A stretch of 64,000 nt of DNA from assembly GCF_001475935.1 (NCBI RefSeq), contig NZ_LDQA01000014.1, forward strand, positions 39,974 to 103,973. Direction: 5' to 3'. This document shows positions 8,381-17,679 of this stretch, in pieces (the stretch's first letter is position 1; each line of letters begins with the position of its first letter). Below the pieces are notes generated by a model that worked only from the letters and a program-made list of their open reading frames with translations, made no database searches and was not told the origin of the DNA. Position numbers and translations under genes: made by a program. This stretch comes from Aureimonas ureilytica (GTDB lineage: Bacteria; Pseudomonadota; Alphaproteobacteria; Rhizobiales; Rhizobiaceae).

Positions 8381-10498
8381 TCAAACGACCTTGCTGAGAT
8401 CCGCCTCGTCCAGCACGACGCCGGAGCATTTGGCACGCAGCCCATGCACCGAGCGAATGGCTTCCGTCAGCGACTGGCGCGGAATGCTGCCCCACCGGGC
8501 CAGCACGATGAAGCGATCGACCGAAGGCAGCAGCGCCGAAACATGCAGCGCCTGCTCTAGCGAGGTGCTTTCGATCACGACGCGATCGAAGCGGCCGGAC
8601 AGGCCGGACACGCTGGAACCTAGCGTTTGAACGCCCGTGCGATTGGCCGACTGGCTGAGAACCGGCAGATTGCCTGCCGGAATGACCGTGGGGTTCTGGT
8701 GGCTGCCGGGCTCGGCGACGAGAGAGCGCGCGCTGTGCCGCGCCAGCGCGCCCGCCGCCGGTGTCGAAGCACGTTCGGGATTGCGCGCGATCAACAGCAC
8801 TTCATGGCCGAGTTTGGCCAATTCGTCGGCATAGGCTTTGGCGATGAAGGACTGGTTCTGGGCCTTGTCGTTTTCGAGCGGCGTGATCGCGATGACCATA
8901 GGCTCCAGGCGCATCGCGTCCGTCGCCACCAGAAGGCGCTGAAGCGTTCGGTCGAGAATACGATCGGCCTTGTCAGGAGACACGCCGCCAAGAAGACCGG
9001 CCTTCTGGCTGAGCGCCGGAATAAAGCCGAGGAAGGGCACGCCATGCGCTTCCACGTCCGCGCGCCCGCGCAGCGAGCGGTCGAAGAACTCGCGCCCGAC
9101 GCCGACGGCCGCGCCAAGGGCCCCACCCAGCACGAGCGAAAGCGCCATGACGATCTTATATTTCGGGAAAAGCGGCGAGTCCGGCTGGACCGCTGTGGTG
9201 ATGATGCGCGCTGTGTCGATCGGCAGAGAGCGCTGCTGGATCAGTTCCTGATAGCGATCGAGATAGTTCTGGTAGAGCGACTGGTAGGACTGCGCCCTCT
9301 GCTCCAGCGTGCGCAGCTGGACCATGGTGGAGCTGACGCCCTCACTCTTGGCGGTTGCCGCATCGACATTCTTGTTGATCGCCGCGAGTTCGGATTGGCT
9401 GCGAGCGAGCTCGGCCTGGTAGGCGTCGAGCGTGCGCCGAGCCTCGGCACGGATTTGGTCGGCCAGACGCTCTTTCTCGGCCGTGATAGCCTTGGCCTGC
9501 GGATTGTCTGCGCCCCAGCGCGCGATCACCGCGCGCTCTCTCTCGGCGGCGAGAAGGTAGTCGCTGGCGATATCGCTGGACGAATTGGCACTGTTGCTGC
9601 TGCCGCGCTGGCGCAGACCAATCAGGGTCTGAACGTTTCCGTCCTTGATCGCAGCGGAATAGATCTCCACCTGAGCCTGCGCCGCCGACACGCTGGCACG
9701 CGCGTTGATCAGTTGCTGGTTCAGGCCTTCGAGTTGCTGATCGGTCACCAGACGCCCATCGGCCGCGACCAGCCCATTTTCGGCGCGGAAGCGCGTGACG
9801 GCTTCGGCGGCTTCGCGCGAACCACGACCGATTTCCTCGATGCGGACTTCCAACCATTTGCTGATGCGGCTCAGGCCGTCGAGGCGCCCCTCGACCTGAT
9901 CGGCCAGGAAGGCCTTGCCGTAGGCATCCGCCACTTCGCGGGCCAGCGTCGAGTCCGAGGAATCGAAGCCGATCTCGATCACATAGCTTCGCGCGATGCG
10001 GAAGACGGCTAGGTTGGATTGCAAATAAGCGATAGCGCGCTCATCCGCGCTTTCGGCTTCCTGGGGCGTTTCGGTCTTCGGCTCGCTCCTCGAGAAGAGC
10101 GAACTCAGCGAGGACAGAAGGCCGTGGCTTTTGTGCATCTCATCGACGCGGGCGCCGAGGTTGAGATCCTTGACGACACGCTCGGCAATGCTGCGCGATT
10201 CGATCAGCGCGATCTGCGTCGCGATATATTCGTCCGCCTCCCCCAGCGCGCGTCGATCGCGATCGGCCTGCATGAAGTTCGGCGGCTCGGAGAACAGAAG
10301 CCGGATCTGCGAGCGATAGGTCGGTACGGTGTTGAGGAGAATAATCGCTGCCAGAACCGCCGCCACGCCCGCGCCGATCGCAACGAGCAGGATCTGCCGC
10401 CGAACGAAACCGAACAGGCGATACAACTCGTCGCGCAGATTGCCCGCGCGGCCTTCGCGCACGCCGGCGCCACTGAGGGGCGGAAACTTCATTTCCAT
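8381..10498 (-). CDS. Wzc/ExoP-like polysaccharide co-polymerase with degenerate kinase domain
   Basis: The 705-residue inner-membrane protein should control chain length and export of the exopolysaccharide. The Wzz domain starts near residue 20, a first membrane helix spans about 36-55, a long periplasmic coiled-coil region fills about 200-420, and a second helix spans about 448-467 after the proline motif SPLFPKYK. The C-terminal cytoplasmic part keeps the shape of the bacterial tyrosine-kinase domain. MVIAITPLEN starts near residue 534 and the end reads FIVLARWGSIPRQSLTEAI, which corresponds to the ExoP terminus. The P-loop is lost: TPLENDKAQNQS stands where GxxGxGKST is expected, and there is no C-terminal tyrosine cluster. 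It probably no longer binds ATP. The start has a ggtggag ribosome-binding site. Confidence 0.87.
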   Translation of the reverse strand: MEMKFPPLSGAGVREGRAGNLRDELYRLFGFVRRQILLVAIGAGVAAVLAAIILLNTVPTYRSQIRLLFSEPPNFMQADRDRRALGEADEYIATQIALIESRSIAERVVKDLNLGARVDEMHKSHGLLSSLSSLFSRSEPKTETPQEAESADERAIAYLQSNLAVFRIARSYVIEIGFDSSDSTLAREVADAYGKAFLADQVEGRLDGLSRISKWLEVRIEEIGRGSREAAEAVTRFRAENGLVAADGRLVTDQQLEGLNQQLINARASVSAAQAQVEIYSAAIKDGNVQTLIGLRQRGSSNSANSSSDIASDYLLAAERERAVIARWGADNPQAKAITAEKERLADQIRAEARRTLDAYQAELARSQSELAAINKNVDAATAKSEGVSSTMVQLRTLEQRAQSYQSLYQNYLDRYQELIQQRSLPIDTARIITTAVQPDSPLFPKYKIVMALSLVLGGALGAAVGVGREFFDRSLRGRADVEAHGVPFLGFIPALSQKAGLLGGVSPDKADRILDRTLQRLLVATDAMRLEPMVIAITPLENDKAQNQSFIAKAYADELAKLGHEVLLIARNPERASTPAAGALARHSARSLVAEPGSHQNPTVIPAGNLPVLSQSANRTGVQTLGSSVSGLSGRFDRVVIESTSLEQALHVSALLPSVDRFIVLARWGSIPRQSLTEAIRSVHGLRAKCSGVVLDEADLSKVV

Positions 10499-10531
10499 AC
10501 TACAGTCTCCACCATGCCCTGCTGGTCTTGA

Positions 10532-11713
10532 TTACGCCTGATCGGTTTTCGCGGGAAGCAGGAGATCGCGCTCCTTCAAATCGGCCGGCTCGCGATTCCA
10601 GGATGGGCGCTCGAACGCAGATTGCTTGCGCGCCCATTCGGTCTCGACGAATGTCTGCATTTCACGGCGAAAACGAGCCGCCGAGAAATTTTCCGACCGC
10701 GCGCGGATGGCCTTCGAATCGAATTCGTCCGCCCGCGCCTCGAAGCGCTCGACCGCTTCGATCAAGCCGTCCACAGTCTGGTCTCGAAAGAAGACACCCG
10801 CACCCTCGTCGCCGATGCTTTCCACCGCGCCGCCCGCGCCATACGCGATGACGGGACGCCCGCTCGCCATGGCCTCCACGGGCAGGATGCCGAAATCCTC
10901 CTCACCCGGGAAGACCAGCGCGCGGCAATGGCTGAGATGATGGCGAAGCGTCGCGAAGTCGCAGCGCCCGAGGAAGGTCACCGTCGGACCCGCGATCTTC
11001 TTCAAGGCGTCGAGATGCGGCCCGTCGCCGATCACGACCAGCCGCTTGTTCATTCGCGTGAAGGCCTGAACCGCAAGGTCCGGCCGCTTGTAGGTGACGA
11101 GCTGGCCGGCGCAAAGATAGTAATCGTCCACCGTTTCCGCCGGCTCGAAATCCTCGATGGCCACGGGCGGATAGATCACGGTCGACATGCGATTGTAGAC
11201 GCGCGCGATACGGCGCGACACGTGAACCGAGTTCGACACGAACGCGTCCACACGCGCCGCCGTCGTCACGTCCCATATGCGCAGAAAGGGGGCGACGAGC
11301 GAAAAGACGAACCGCGAAACGGCGCCCAGTTCCCGGCGATAGACGTGATAGTGATCCCAGATGTAGCGCATCGGGGAATGGCAGTAGCAGATGTGTAGGG
11401 CATCGGGTCGCGTGACGATGGCTTTCGCCGGCCCCGATTCGCTGGAGATCACGAGGTCGTAATCCGTCACGTCCAGCTGCTCGATCGCGAACGGCATCAA
11501 CGGCAGGAGCTTCTGGTAATGCTTGCGACTGCCGGGAATGCTCTGAAGAAAGGAAGTCGTGATCTTATGCTTGCGCAGGATGGGCGACAGGGTCGCCTCG
11601 TCGACCACGAGGGTAAAGATGTCGGCTTGCGGGTAGAGCTTGCAGAGTTCTTCGAGAACCTTTTCGCCGCCTCGCATTGTCACGAGCCAGTAGTGGACGA
11701 TCGCTACCTTCAC
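10532..11713 (-). CDS. Family 4 glycosyltransferase (WbaZ/mannosyltransferase-like)
   Basis: The 393-residue GT-B retaining glycosyltransferase begins VKVAIVHYWLVTMRGGEKVLEEL. The donor-binding E-x7-E motif is present near residue 290 as GEEDFGILPVEAMASGRPVIAYGAGG. Blocks such as HICYCHSPMRYIWD place it near the mannosyltransferases of WbaZ type. The reading frame opens further upstream (to 11869), but the GTG at 11713 has a ctggggag ribosome-binding site 7 nt away and coincides with the start of the fold, so it is preferred over the ATG codons upstream. It precedes the Wzc-like gene on the same strand by 33 bp and likely shares its transcript. Confidence 0.85.
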   Translation of the reverse strand: MKVAIVHYWLVTMRGGEKVLEELCKLYPQADIFTLVVDEATLSPILRKHKITTSFLQSIPGSRKHYQKLLPLMPFAIEQLDVTDYDLVISSESGPAKAIVTRPDALHICYCHSPMRYIWDHYHVYRRELGAVSRFVFSLVAPFLRIWDVTTAARVDAFVSNSVHVSRRIARVYNRMSTVIYPPVAIEDFEPAETVDDYYLCAGQLVTYKRPDLAVQAFTRMNKRLVVIGDGPHLDALKKIAGPTVTFLGRCDFATLRHHLSHCRALVFPGEEDFGILPVEAMASGRPVIAYGAGGAVESIGDEGAGVFFRDQTVDGLIEAVERFEARADEFDSKAIRARSENFSAARFRREMQTFVETEWARKQSAFERPSWNREPADLKERDLLLPAKTDQA

Positions 11714-12518
11714 GCTTTCACTCCCCAGTTCCCGAGCGACCAAGTCCGATGACGATGCAGGCTCGCCACTCTCAAGTTCCGGGATGTCGGCATCCGACAT
11801 GACGCGAAACGGAAAAGAGCAGCGCATCGAAGCCACGGCTTCATCGAAAGTTTTCTCCAAGCACCACAATCGTGACGCTCTCGCCGGCGCCTTGCGACGA
11901 GAGAGCGCGATCGCGGACCTGTGGAGAAAGCTTCCGTTAGGTCAATAAGCTGCGCACCAGCAAAACGCCGCATTGCGCATATTCAGTCAGATTGTGCACA
12001 TTGCGGTGCAGCATTGCAACGCTTACGCGCATCAACATGAGCTTATCCACGCTTCGCGGCCGTTTTGAGAAGATCGGAGCGGTCCGAACTCCATCTCGCT
12101 ACTTAACTCTTATTAAGCCCTGCGAAAGCCGCGTAAATAAGCCTAAAAATTTCGACAGTTTCACCCGATACGACTGCAGTTCATTGGCGCCGAGGATCGC
12201 GATTCAGTTCGAAGCCGGATGCGTCGCCGCGCTGTTTTGGAACCATGAGCTGGTGAAGTATCATCCGACGGCTGCGAGCGCACCGCTTGGCCGCGACCTT
12301 CCGCTTGGGCGGAACCGGCCAGCATGCGAGAAGTCCACCCGGCTTCCCCAGTTGGACGGATCTATCGGCCCTTCCTCAAGCCCTACGCCCATCGACGGTC
12401 GAAAAGGCGGCCAGTCGAGTCGCAGCTTGCCGGACGCTGAACCGACACAGGAGGCACCCGCGCTTTTCCACCGCACCCTCTTGATCCCGCGCCCTCCATC
12501 CTTTACTGCGGGCTTACC
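11714..12518. other. Long non-coding stretch between the polysaccharide locus and tRNA-Ser
   Basis: I see no convincing gene in these about 800 bp. A plus-strand frame at 11992-12654 runs through the tRNA gene and has no recognisable features. If the upstream starts of the glycosyltransferase were used, about 150 bp of this would be coding. There is one short inverted repeat, CTTAA-N6-TTAAG, at 12102-12117. It resembles a CtrA site (TTAA-N7-TTAA) with a spacer one base short, so it is not a firm call. The section near 11980-12140 is A/T-richer and could contain the glycosyltransferase promoter. Confidence 0.4.
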
Positions 12519-12608
12519 GGAGAGGTGGCCGAGTGGTCGAAGGCGCTCCCCTGCTAAGGGAGTATACCAGAGATGGTATCGTGGGTTCGAATCCCATCCT
12601 CTCCGCCA
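12519..12608 (+). tRNA. tRNA-Ser(GCU)
   Basis: A complete class II tRNA of 90 nt, including an encoded CCA at 12606-12608. The acceptor stem is GGAGAGG/CCTCTCC with discriminator G. The anticodon stem CTCCC/GGGAG encloses the loop CTGCTAA, giving anticodon GCT at 12553-12555, which reads AGC and AGU. The long variable arm TATACCAGAGATGGTATCG and the T-arm GTGGGTTCGAATCCCAT are typical of serine tRNA. Confidence 0.96.
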
Positions 12609-13015
12609 TGAAGCGCCATCACGCGATCCATCATATCCGATCATTCCCCTTTAAAATGTAGCAGTGCTTCCCTCTTGGGGTGACAATCGCGATTGGTAGC
12701 TTGCTGAGCTTGTTTCCTCGGAAACGCTTGCGATGCCCTGGCAGATCGGGGCGCTTCGGCGCGGGGCAAGATGCGATACGCCGGACCGTTTGCATCGAAT
12801 GATAAGTAGCGTTCGAGCAACGATATGATCACTTTGATCGCATGGCGGATCATCGCGACGGGGGTATCAGCCCCGTTCGGACAAACGCTTCATACCTTCT
12901 TCAGTATAGAAACCACTTTCGGCCCGATGCTCCAGTTCTGGGCCGAACCATCTAGCCGCTGCCTTATTATAGGCCCATGAACGCTCGTGAGTTCGAGAGC
13001 GCGGAGAGGTGTGAC
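12609..13015. other. Intergenic region upstream of the chemoreceptor gene
   Basis: About 400 bp without a convincing gene. A 70-codon minus-strand frame at 12641-12853 has no ribosome-binding site, no recognisable motif and shadow-like composition. The last 120 bp before the chemoreceptor are A/T-rich and should hold its promoter; no clear sigma-28 or sigma-70 pair was identified. Confidence 0.35.
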
Positions 13016-14644
13016 GTGCACGGTAAGACTATGCGAATGTCTGTTCGCGCCAAAGTTGTTTGTTTAGCACTTTCAGTGGCTCTTCTCGTATCCGTCGTTA
13101 ACATCTGGCAGTCTTACCAGACCGCGATCACGGACGCCGGCCACAAGTCCGAGGCGCGGCTCTCGTCCAACATGCGGGTGGCCTGGAAGACACTCAATCC
13201 CCGGAACGAAACCTTCACCGCCGAAAATGGGGAGTTGAAGCTCGGCTCCCGTACTCTGAACGGCGATACGAGCATCGTCGATGAGATCGCAGACATGTTG
13301 GGAGGCGCGGCGACGGTCTTCATGGGCGATACACGCATCGCCACCAACCTTCGCAATGCCGACGGGACGCGCGCAACGGGCACGAAACTGACATCGGCCG
13401 GAGCCACGAACATCAGTTTGATCGGCGGACAGCCGTTCCGGGGCGAAGCGCAGATACTCGGAAAAGACTATTACGTCGCCTACGACCCCATCAAGGACGC
13501 CTCCGGCAAGACGCTTGGCCTCCTTCTGGTCGGGCTCGACAGAGCCGCCTATATCGCGGGCATCAACACCATGTTCTACACGATGGCGCTGACCAATCTG
13601 GCGATTGCAGTCGTGGCCGCGCTCGGAATTTTCTACGTGACGGGACGAATGTTCCAGCCGCTGAATATCTTGCGGGATGCGTTCGGCCGTATGGCCGGCG
13701 GCGATCTGAGCCGTTCGGTCGAGGCGACTCGCAGTAGAGACGAGATCGGTGACCTTCAGAATGCGGCTGCGGCGATGGCCAAGAGGCTTGCGTCTACGGT
13801 CGGACAAATCCGGGAAACGGCGTCGCAGGTCTCCTCCGGGGCGGCCAATTCCTCGATGACGGCCCAGCAACTTTCCTCCGGCTCCACCGAGCAGGCTGCC
13901 GCGTCGGAACAGGCCTCGGCGGCGATCGAGCAGATGACCGCCAATATTCGTCAGAATGCCGACAACGCGTCCACCACGCAAAAGATCGCCGCCCAAGCCG
14001 CCGAACACGCTGGGACAACGGGTGAAGCCGTCGCGCAGTCCACACAGGCCATGCGCGAGATCGCCGAAAAGATCGCTCTGGTGCAGGAGATCGCACGTCA
14101 AACCGACCTCCTGGCGCTGAACGCCGCCATCGAAGCGGCCCGCGCCGGGCAGCATGGCAAGGGCTTTGCGGTCGTCGCTTCCGAAGTGCGCAAGCTGGCT
14201 GAACGCTCTCAGAGCACCGCGACCGAGATCGGCAATCTGTCCACGCGCACGCTGGTCGTGGCCGAGGACGCCGGTTCGCGCCTTCAGCGCCTGGTGCCGG
14301 ACATCCGCAGAACGGCTGAGTTGGTCTCGGAAATCTCGGCGGCCTGCCGCGAACAGTCGATCGGCATCCAGCAGATCAATCAGGCGATCGGGCAGTTGGA
14401 TCAGGTCACGCAGGCCAATGCCGGTGCGGCCGGTGAGATGGCGGCGACGGCCGAGCAACTCTCGGGCGAAGCGCGGCGGCTGAACGTCCAAACCGACTAT
14501 TTCAAGCTCGCCTCCACCCCTGCTCCGGTTCCATCGCCGGCCGCCGAACGTGAACCCGTGATCCGGCCGGTGGCGGAATCGTCGCGGCCCTCCCCCTCGC
14601 GTCATGTCGGACGCGATGACGAATGGGAGCGGCTGAGCGCCTGA
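13016..14644 (+). CDS. Methyl-accepting chemotaxis protein with periplasmic Cache domain
   Basis: The 542-residue chemoreceptor has a first membrane helix (about residues 8-25) and a periplasmic region of about 160 residues with the single-Cache pattern [20 protein letters not shown] second helix follows ([22 protein letters not shown]), then HAMP and a long signalling domain. The hairpin tip is [42 protein letters not shown], which binds CheA/CheW (quoted in part as the family signature [14 protein letters not shown]). The C-terminus ends WERLSA, similar to the second chemoreceptor at 53826-55898. The GTG at 13016 has a ggagagg ribosome-binding site 6 nt upstream; an ATG at 12977 would add 13 residues without one. 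Cache domains of this class often sense organic acids; the ligand is unknown. Confidence 0.88.
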   Translation: MHGKTMRMSVRAKVVCLALSVALLVSVVNIWQSYQTAITDAGHKSEARLSSNMRVAWKTLNPRNETFTAENGELKLGSRTLNGDTSIVDEIADMLGGAATVFMGDTRIATNLRNADGTRATGTKLTSAGATNISLIGGQPFRGEAQILGKDYYVAYDPIKDASGKTLGLLLVGLDRAAYIAGINTMFYTMALTNLAIAVVAALGIFYVTGRMFQPLNILRDAFGRMAGGDLSRSVEATRSRDEIGDLQNAAAAMAKRLASTVGQIRETASQVSSGAANSSMTAQQLSSGSTEQAAASEQASAAIEQMTANIRQNADNASTTQKIAAQAAEHAGTTGEAVAQSTQAMREIAEKIALVQEIARQTDLLALNAAIEAARAGQHGKGFAVVASEVRKLAERSQSTATEIGNLSTRTLVVAEDAGSRLQRLVPDIRRTAELVSEISAACREQSIGIQQINQAIGQLDQVTQANAGAAGEMAATAEQLSGEARRLNVQTDYFKLASTPAPVPSPAAEREPVIRPVAESSRPSPSRHVGRDDEWERLSA

Positions 14645-14663
14645 GAAGCAGATGTTCCAGAAG

Positions 14664-14686
14664 GCCGCGCCCCGAAAGGGCGCGGC
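14664..14686. terminator. Terminator hairpin between chemoreceptor and porin genes
   Basis: A 9-bp perfect G/C stem, GCCGCGCCC/GGGCGCGGC, encloses the loop CGAAA. It lies between the convergent chemoreceptor (stop at 14644) and porin (stop at 14714) genes and is followed by ATCTTCAGTT on the plus side and CTTCTGG on the minus side. It can serve both genes. Confidence 0.7.
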
Positions 14687-14713
14687 ATCTTCAGTTAAAC
14701 TCCGGCCGGAGGA

Positions 14714-15976
14714 TCAGAAATCGCGCTGAAGGCGCAGGAAGCCGCTGGTCTGATCCACCTGACCCACGCGGTCGAAGTCGACATTGCGGTATGAGACCTC
14801 CAAGAGGGAGGCCATTTTGGACGTGATCTGGTAGCCGAGATTGCCAACCAGGGCGTAATAATCTCCTCGGCTCGTGAGCGTGCCGAAGCGTCCATCGGGC
14901 AAGGTGCCGAAGAAGCCGGTGTCGAACGTCCGGCCGAACTGACCTGAGACGGCGAAACCGACCTGTCCGACCTTCTGCGCGTAGCCCGCGCCCACGGCAT
15001 ATTCGAGGAAGATCGGGACCGAGCCAGGCTCCGGGTTCAGAACCGTCGGATTGTTGGCCGCGAAGGTGCTGGTTGTCGCAAGCCCGGCGATCGAGGCGTA
15101 GACGGTCGGGTCGAACGCATAATGCCCTTCGATCTTCAGCGACGAGTCGGGCGCAATAACGTTCTTGAACAGAACGCCGCCCTTCAAAGCGAAGGCGTCG
15201 TGAGAACCATCCTGAAGCCGGGTGGGCAGATTGGGCAGGAAGAGCGGATAATACTCCAAGCCCTGATACAGGAACGGATCGAAGCCGATGGCGCGGGCGG
15301 CGTCTTCCTGATTGAACGTTTCGTCATAGACAGCGGACAGGTAGGCCCCGCCCCAGGCGCCGGAATAGACGAGCTTGGCGTGGATATCGGGCACGATGTC
15401 GCCGGTGGAATCGTCCTCCAGCCCCAGCGTCGCCGAGAAGCCCCCTCCGGCGAAGGTGTAGGACACCTGATTGGTGTTGAAGTCACCAACCACGAGGTCG
15501 GTGTCCGTCAGCAGCCCGTCTTCGATCCCGCCGATGTCGGATGACCAAAGGGAATCGCGGTAGCCCGCGAGAAGACCACCAAGCTGTACGAATCCCTGAT
15601 CCATCGCGACCGTATTACCGGTGCCGGACAGATTGGTGTTCTGAAGACGTGCGTAGGCGCGGAGCGTCCCCCATTCCGTTTCTTCCCGAATGTCGAAGTT
15701 CAAGCGCGTACGCACGCTGGTCGAGGCTTCGTAATCGTCCCCTTCCAGATTGCGTGCCGGGCTGCCGGCGACGATCGTGTCGAAGCGGAGATAGCCGCCG
15801 AAGCTGAAGCAGGTCTGCGTTCCCGGAATGAAGAGAAATCCCGCGCCATAGACGTCGCAGACCCGGACATAATCCGCCGGGTCCACCTGTTGCATGACAG
15901 GGACGTCCGCCCCATGCGCTAAGGATAAAGCCGGCACGCTGGCGCCAATCGCCAGGAAGACGCTGCGCAATGTCAT
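14714..15976 (-). CDS. Outer-membrane porin, Omp2b/alphaproteobacterial family
   Basis: The 420-residue protein has a signal peptide of about 22 residues ending near LAHGA. The mature start contains DYVRVCDVYGAGFLFIPGTQTCFSFGGYLRFD. The two cysteines around GAGFLFIPGT and the following first beta strand are the hallmark of the Omp2a/Omp2b porins of Rhizobiales. Alternating strands with aromatic girdles continue to the end, which finishes RLQRDF, with the terminal Phe needed for outer-membrane insertion by BAM. It should form a trimeric general diffusion pore. The gene is monocistronic, with a long untranslated or regulatory space upstream and a terminator downstream. Confidence 0.93.
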   Translation of the reverse strand: MTLRSVFLAIGASVPALSLAHGADVPVMQQVDPADYVRVCDVYGAGFLFIPGTQTCFSFGGYLRFDTIVAGSPARNLEGDDYEASTSVRTRLNFDIREETEWGTLRAYARLQNTNLSGTGNTVAMDQGFVQLGGLLAGYRDSLWSSDIGGIEDGLLTDTDLVVGDFNTNQVSYTFAGGGFSATLGLEDDSTGDIVPDIHAKLVYSGAWGGAYLSAVYDETFNQEDAARAIGFDPFLYQGLEYYPLFLPNLPTRLQDGSHDAFALKGGVLFKNVIAPDSSLKIEGHYAFDPTVYASIAGLATTSTFAANNPTVLNPEPGSVPIFLEYAVGAGYAQKVGQVGFAVSGQFGRTFDTGFFGTLPDGRFGTLTSRGDYYALVGNLGYQITSKMASLLEVSYRNVDFDRVGQVDQTSGFLRLQRDF

Positions 15977-16405
15977 GTGGATGTCCCCGCTTCACGTCCT
16001 GCAACCCGGCGCGCCGCTCCGCGGCATCCCTCCTCGCCGAATTACCAATGGTGCCTTAGCATCCGATCGGATGCGAGCGTTAAACGCAAGGTTCCGAAGC
16101 CCTTCGAAATGGAATCGAGGGTCTTCGGTTTCGCAATGTTGCGAGAACCCCACGATTCAACGGGACACCGAAGTGGTGCCCCTGTCCAAGTCGGCATAAC
16201 CATTCGAATCATGGCGCGCGATATTATGGGCGTGTTTCAATCGACTTTCAGCCGGCTAAACGATTTGGGAGATTAACTGACTGCTTCTACGTGCTCGACT
16301 CAGACAGCGCGTATCGTCGATGCCCTCGGCCATTCGAGGCGCGGGTTTGCAACCATCGAAAGAGTCCCTCCCGGGTCGCGGCCAAGCGCTCAAGTCGCCC
16401 CTCTT
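15977..16405. other. Intergenic space upstream of the porin gene
   Basis: About 430 bp lie between the porin start and the 3' end of the GntR gene. Part is A/T-rich (about 16190-16290), which fits a porin promoter with a long leader. Frames read here (for example 16291-16569 plus) look like random high-GC frames. I see no strong hairpin or palindrome. Confidence 0.35.
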
Positions 16406-17263
16406 TCAGGTCTGGCTGTTCTCAATCGCGCCAATATCGTGAAGCGCTAGGCCGACAAGCTCGCCCATGGCGCGGCGCGCCTTTGCGGCATCGCCCTGCT
16501 CGATCGCCTCGAACACGCTCACATGCTCGGGCAGAGGATCGCGGGGCATACGGCCGTCACGGGCCTTGAACAAGGTGGTCCAGCGCACGGCCGAAGCGAT
16601 ACCCGGTGCCAGCGTGCCGAGGGCTCCGTTTCCGGTCGCGCGCAGGATCACCTCGTGAAACAGGCGATCGGCCTCGCGCCCGTCTTCCACCGCGAGACCA
16701 TGACGCTCCATGCCGTCCAGCGCCGCTCGAAGCTCGTCGAGATCCTCGGCCGTGCGTCGCTCGGCGGCGAGTGCGGCCGCCGCCGGCTCCACGATCTGTC
16801 GCAGCTCGAACAGTTCCTGGAGGAAGGCCGGGTCCGGCGCACCGTTCTCGAAAATCCAGCGCAGGACGTCGGGGTCCAGAACGTGCCAGCTCCGGCGCGG
16901 GCTGATGCGGGTGCCGGCCTTCGGGCGGCTCGTTACGAGCCCCTTGGCAGCAAGAATACGCACCGCCTCGCGATAGGCCGTGCGCGAGACCTGAAGCTTT
17001 TCGGAAAAGGTGACTTCGTTCGGGAGAAGGTCGTTCGGCTTGTACCGCCCGGTCACAATGGCCGTGCCGATCTCTTGCGCGATGGAGCCGTGCAATCTCA
17101 AGGAGCGTCGCTTGGACGAACGGCTGACAGGTGCGATCTCGACTACCAGCGTGGCGACTCCTTCCCCGCCGCGCGATCCCCCCGCGCGGCCCCCTACCGG
17201 ACGCGAATCCGGAAGGCAACTGTAGCATAGCCGAATGGCAGGGCCAGCGTGATACCCAACCAT
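16406..17263 (-). CDS. GntR-family transcriptional regulator, FCD type
   Basis: The recognisable protein begins near SRSSKRRSLRLHGSIAQEIG and has a winged-helix domain, where PNEVTFSEKLQVSRTAYREAVRILAAKGLV is the GntR helix-turn-helix. It is followed by an FCD ligand-binding domain with the metal/ligand residues in LFHEVILRATGN and the final EHVSVFEAIEQGDAAKARRAM. FCD members usually bind a sugar acid or other organic acid. The start is uncertain. The ATG at 17263 adds about 35 odd residues, while the best ribosome-binding site (ggggaagga, about 17170) is followed only by a CTG in frame. The two upstream genes on this strand (small conserved protein and Rieske/FAD reductase) are close enough to be co-transcribed. 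Its regulon is unknown. Confidence 0.82.
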   Translation of the reverse strand: MVGYHAGPAIRLCYSCLPDSRPVGGRAGGSRGGEGVATLVVEIAPVSRSSKRRSLRLHGSIAQEIGTAIVTGRYKPNDLLPNEVTFSEKLQVSRTAYREAVRILAAKGLVTSRPKAGTRISPRRSWHVLDPDVLRWIFENGAPDPAFLQELFELRQIVEPAAAALAAERRTAEDLDELRAALDGMERHGLAVEDGREADRLFHEVILRATGNGALGTLAPGIASAVRWTTLFKARDGRMPRDPLPEHVSVFEAIEQGDAAKARRAMGELVGLALHDIGAIENSQT

Positions 17264-17301
17264 TGGCCCCAATGCGCAGACAAATTCGCATCGAATCGGC
17301 G

Positions 17302-17670
17302 TCAAACCCCCGGCGTATCGCCCGGTTCGGTTCTATCCCGCGCACCGTCCTGCTCGCTTTCGAGGCCGGCATACCAATCGGCGTAAGGCGTATTGCGCAC
17401 GAGCCGCCGATTCAGATCCGGCGCGCCATCGGACCACCAGACCGGCCCGCGCTCGCCCAAGGCCCTTTTGGCCCTATCCACTGCCTCCCGCGCGTCGGCA
17501 AGACCCTCGCCGTCCCCCTTACGCCGGCTCAGCGCCACCGCGCGGCGAGCCGCCATGAGGTTCTTGACGAGAGCGTCCCGTTTGTCGCCTGACAGAGCGG
17601 GGTTGGACAGGCGCCAAAGGCGACCCCGCACCACGAAATAGCGGCCATCAGGTGTCTCGGGGTATCGCAC
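17302..17670 (-). CDS. Small conserved protein of unknown function
   Basis: The 122-residue soluble protein begins MRYPETPDGRYFVVRGRLWR, followed by SNPALSGDKRDALVKNLMAARRAV. I recognise this opening as a widespread hypothetical family of alphaproteobacteria but know of no function. It has no signal peptide or membrane segment, and its middle is a charged helical stretch rich in Arg and Ala. The start is a GTG at 17670, which is 9 nt after the stop of the Rieske/FAD reductase gene, so translation is probably coupled. It continues towards the GntR gene after 38 bp. Confidence 0.75.
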   Translation of the reverse strand: MRYPETPDGRYFVVRGRLWRLSNPALSGDKRDALVKNLMAARRAVALSRRKGDGEGLADAREAVDRAKRALGERGPVWWSDGAPDLNRRLVRNTPYADWYAGLESEQDGARDRTEPGDTPGV

Positions 17671-17679
17671 CTGAAGACC

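Noticed and set aside
12102..12117. CtrA binding site
   Set aside because: The TTAA boxes are spaced by 6 rather than 7 bases, and there is no cell-cycle gene next to it.
12561..12582. GTATACC...GGTATC repeat resembling the GntR operator
   Set aside because: It is the variable arm of tRNA-Ser, so the symmetry is explained by RNA structure.
11992..12654. 220-codon plus-strand frame across the tRNA-Ser gene
   Set aside because: It reads through a functional tRNA gene and has no ribosome-binding site or recognisable domain.
12641..12853. 70-codon minus-strand frame after tRNA-Ser
   Set aside because: No ribosome-binding site and no family resemblance; composition is like non-coding DNA.
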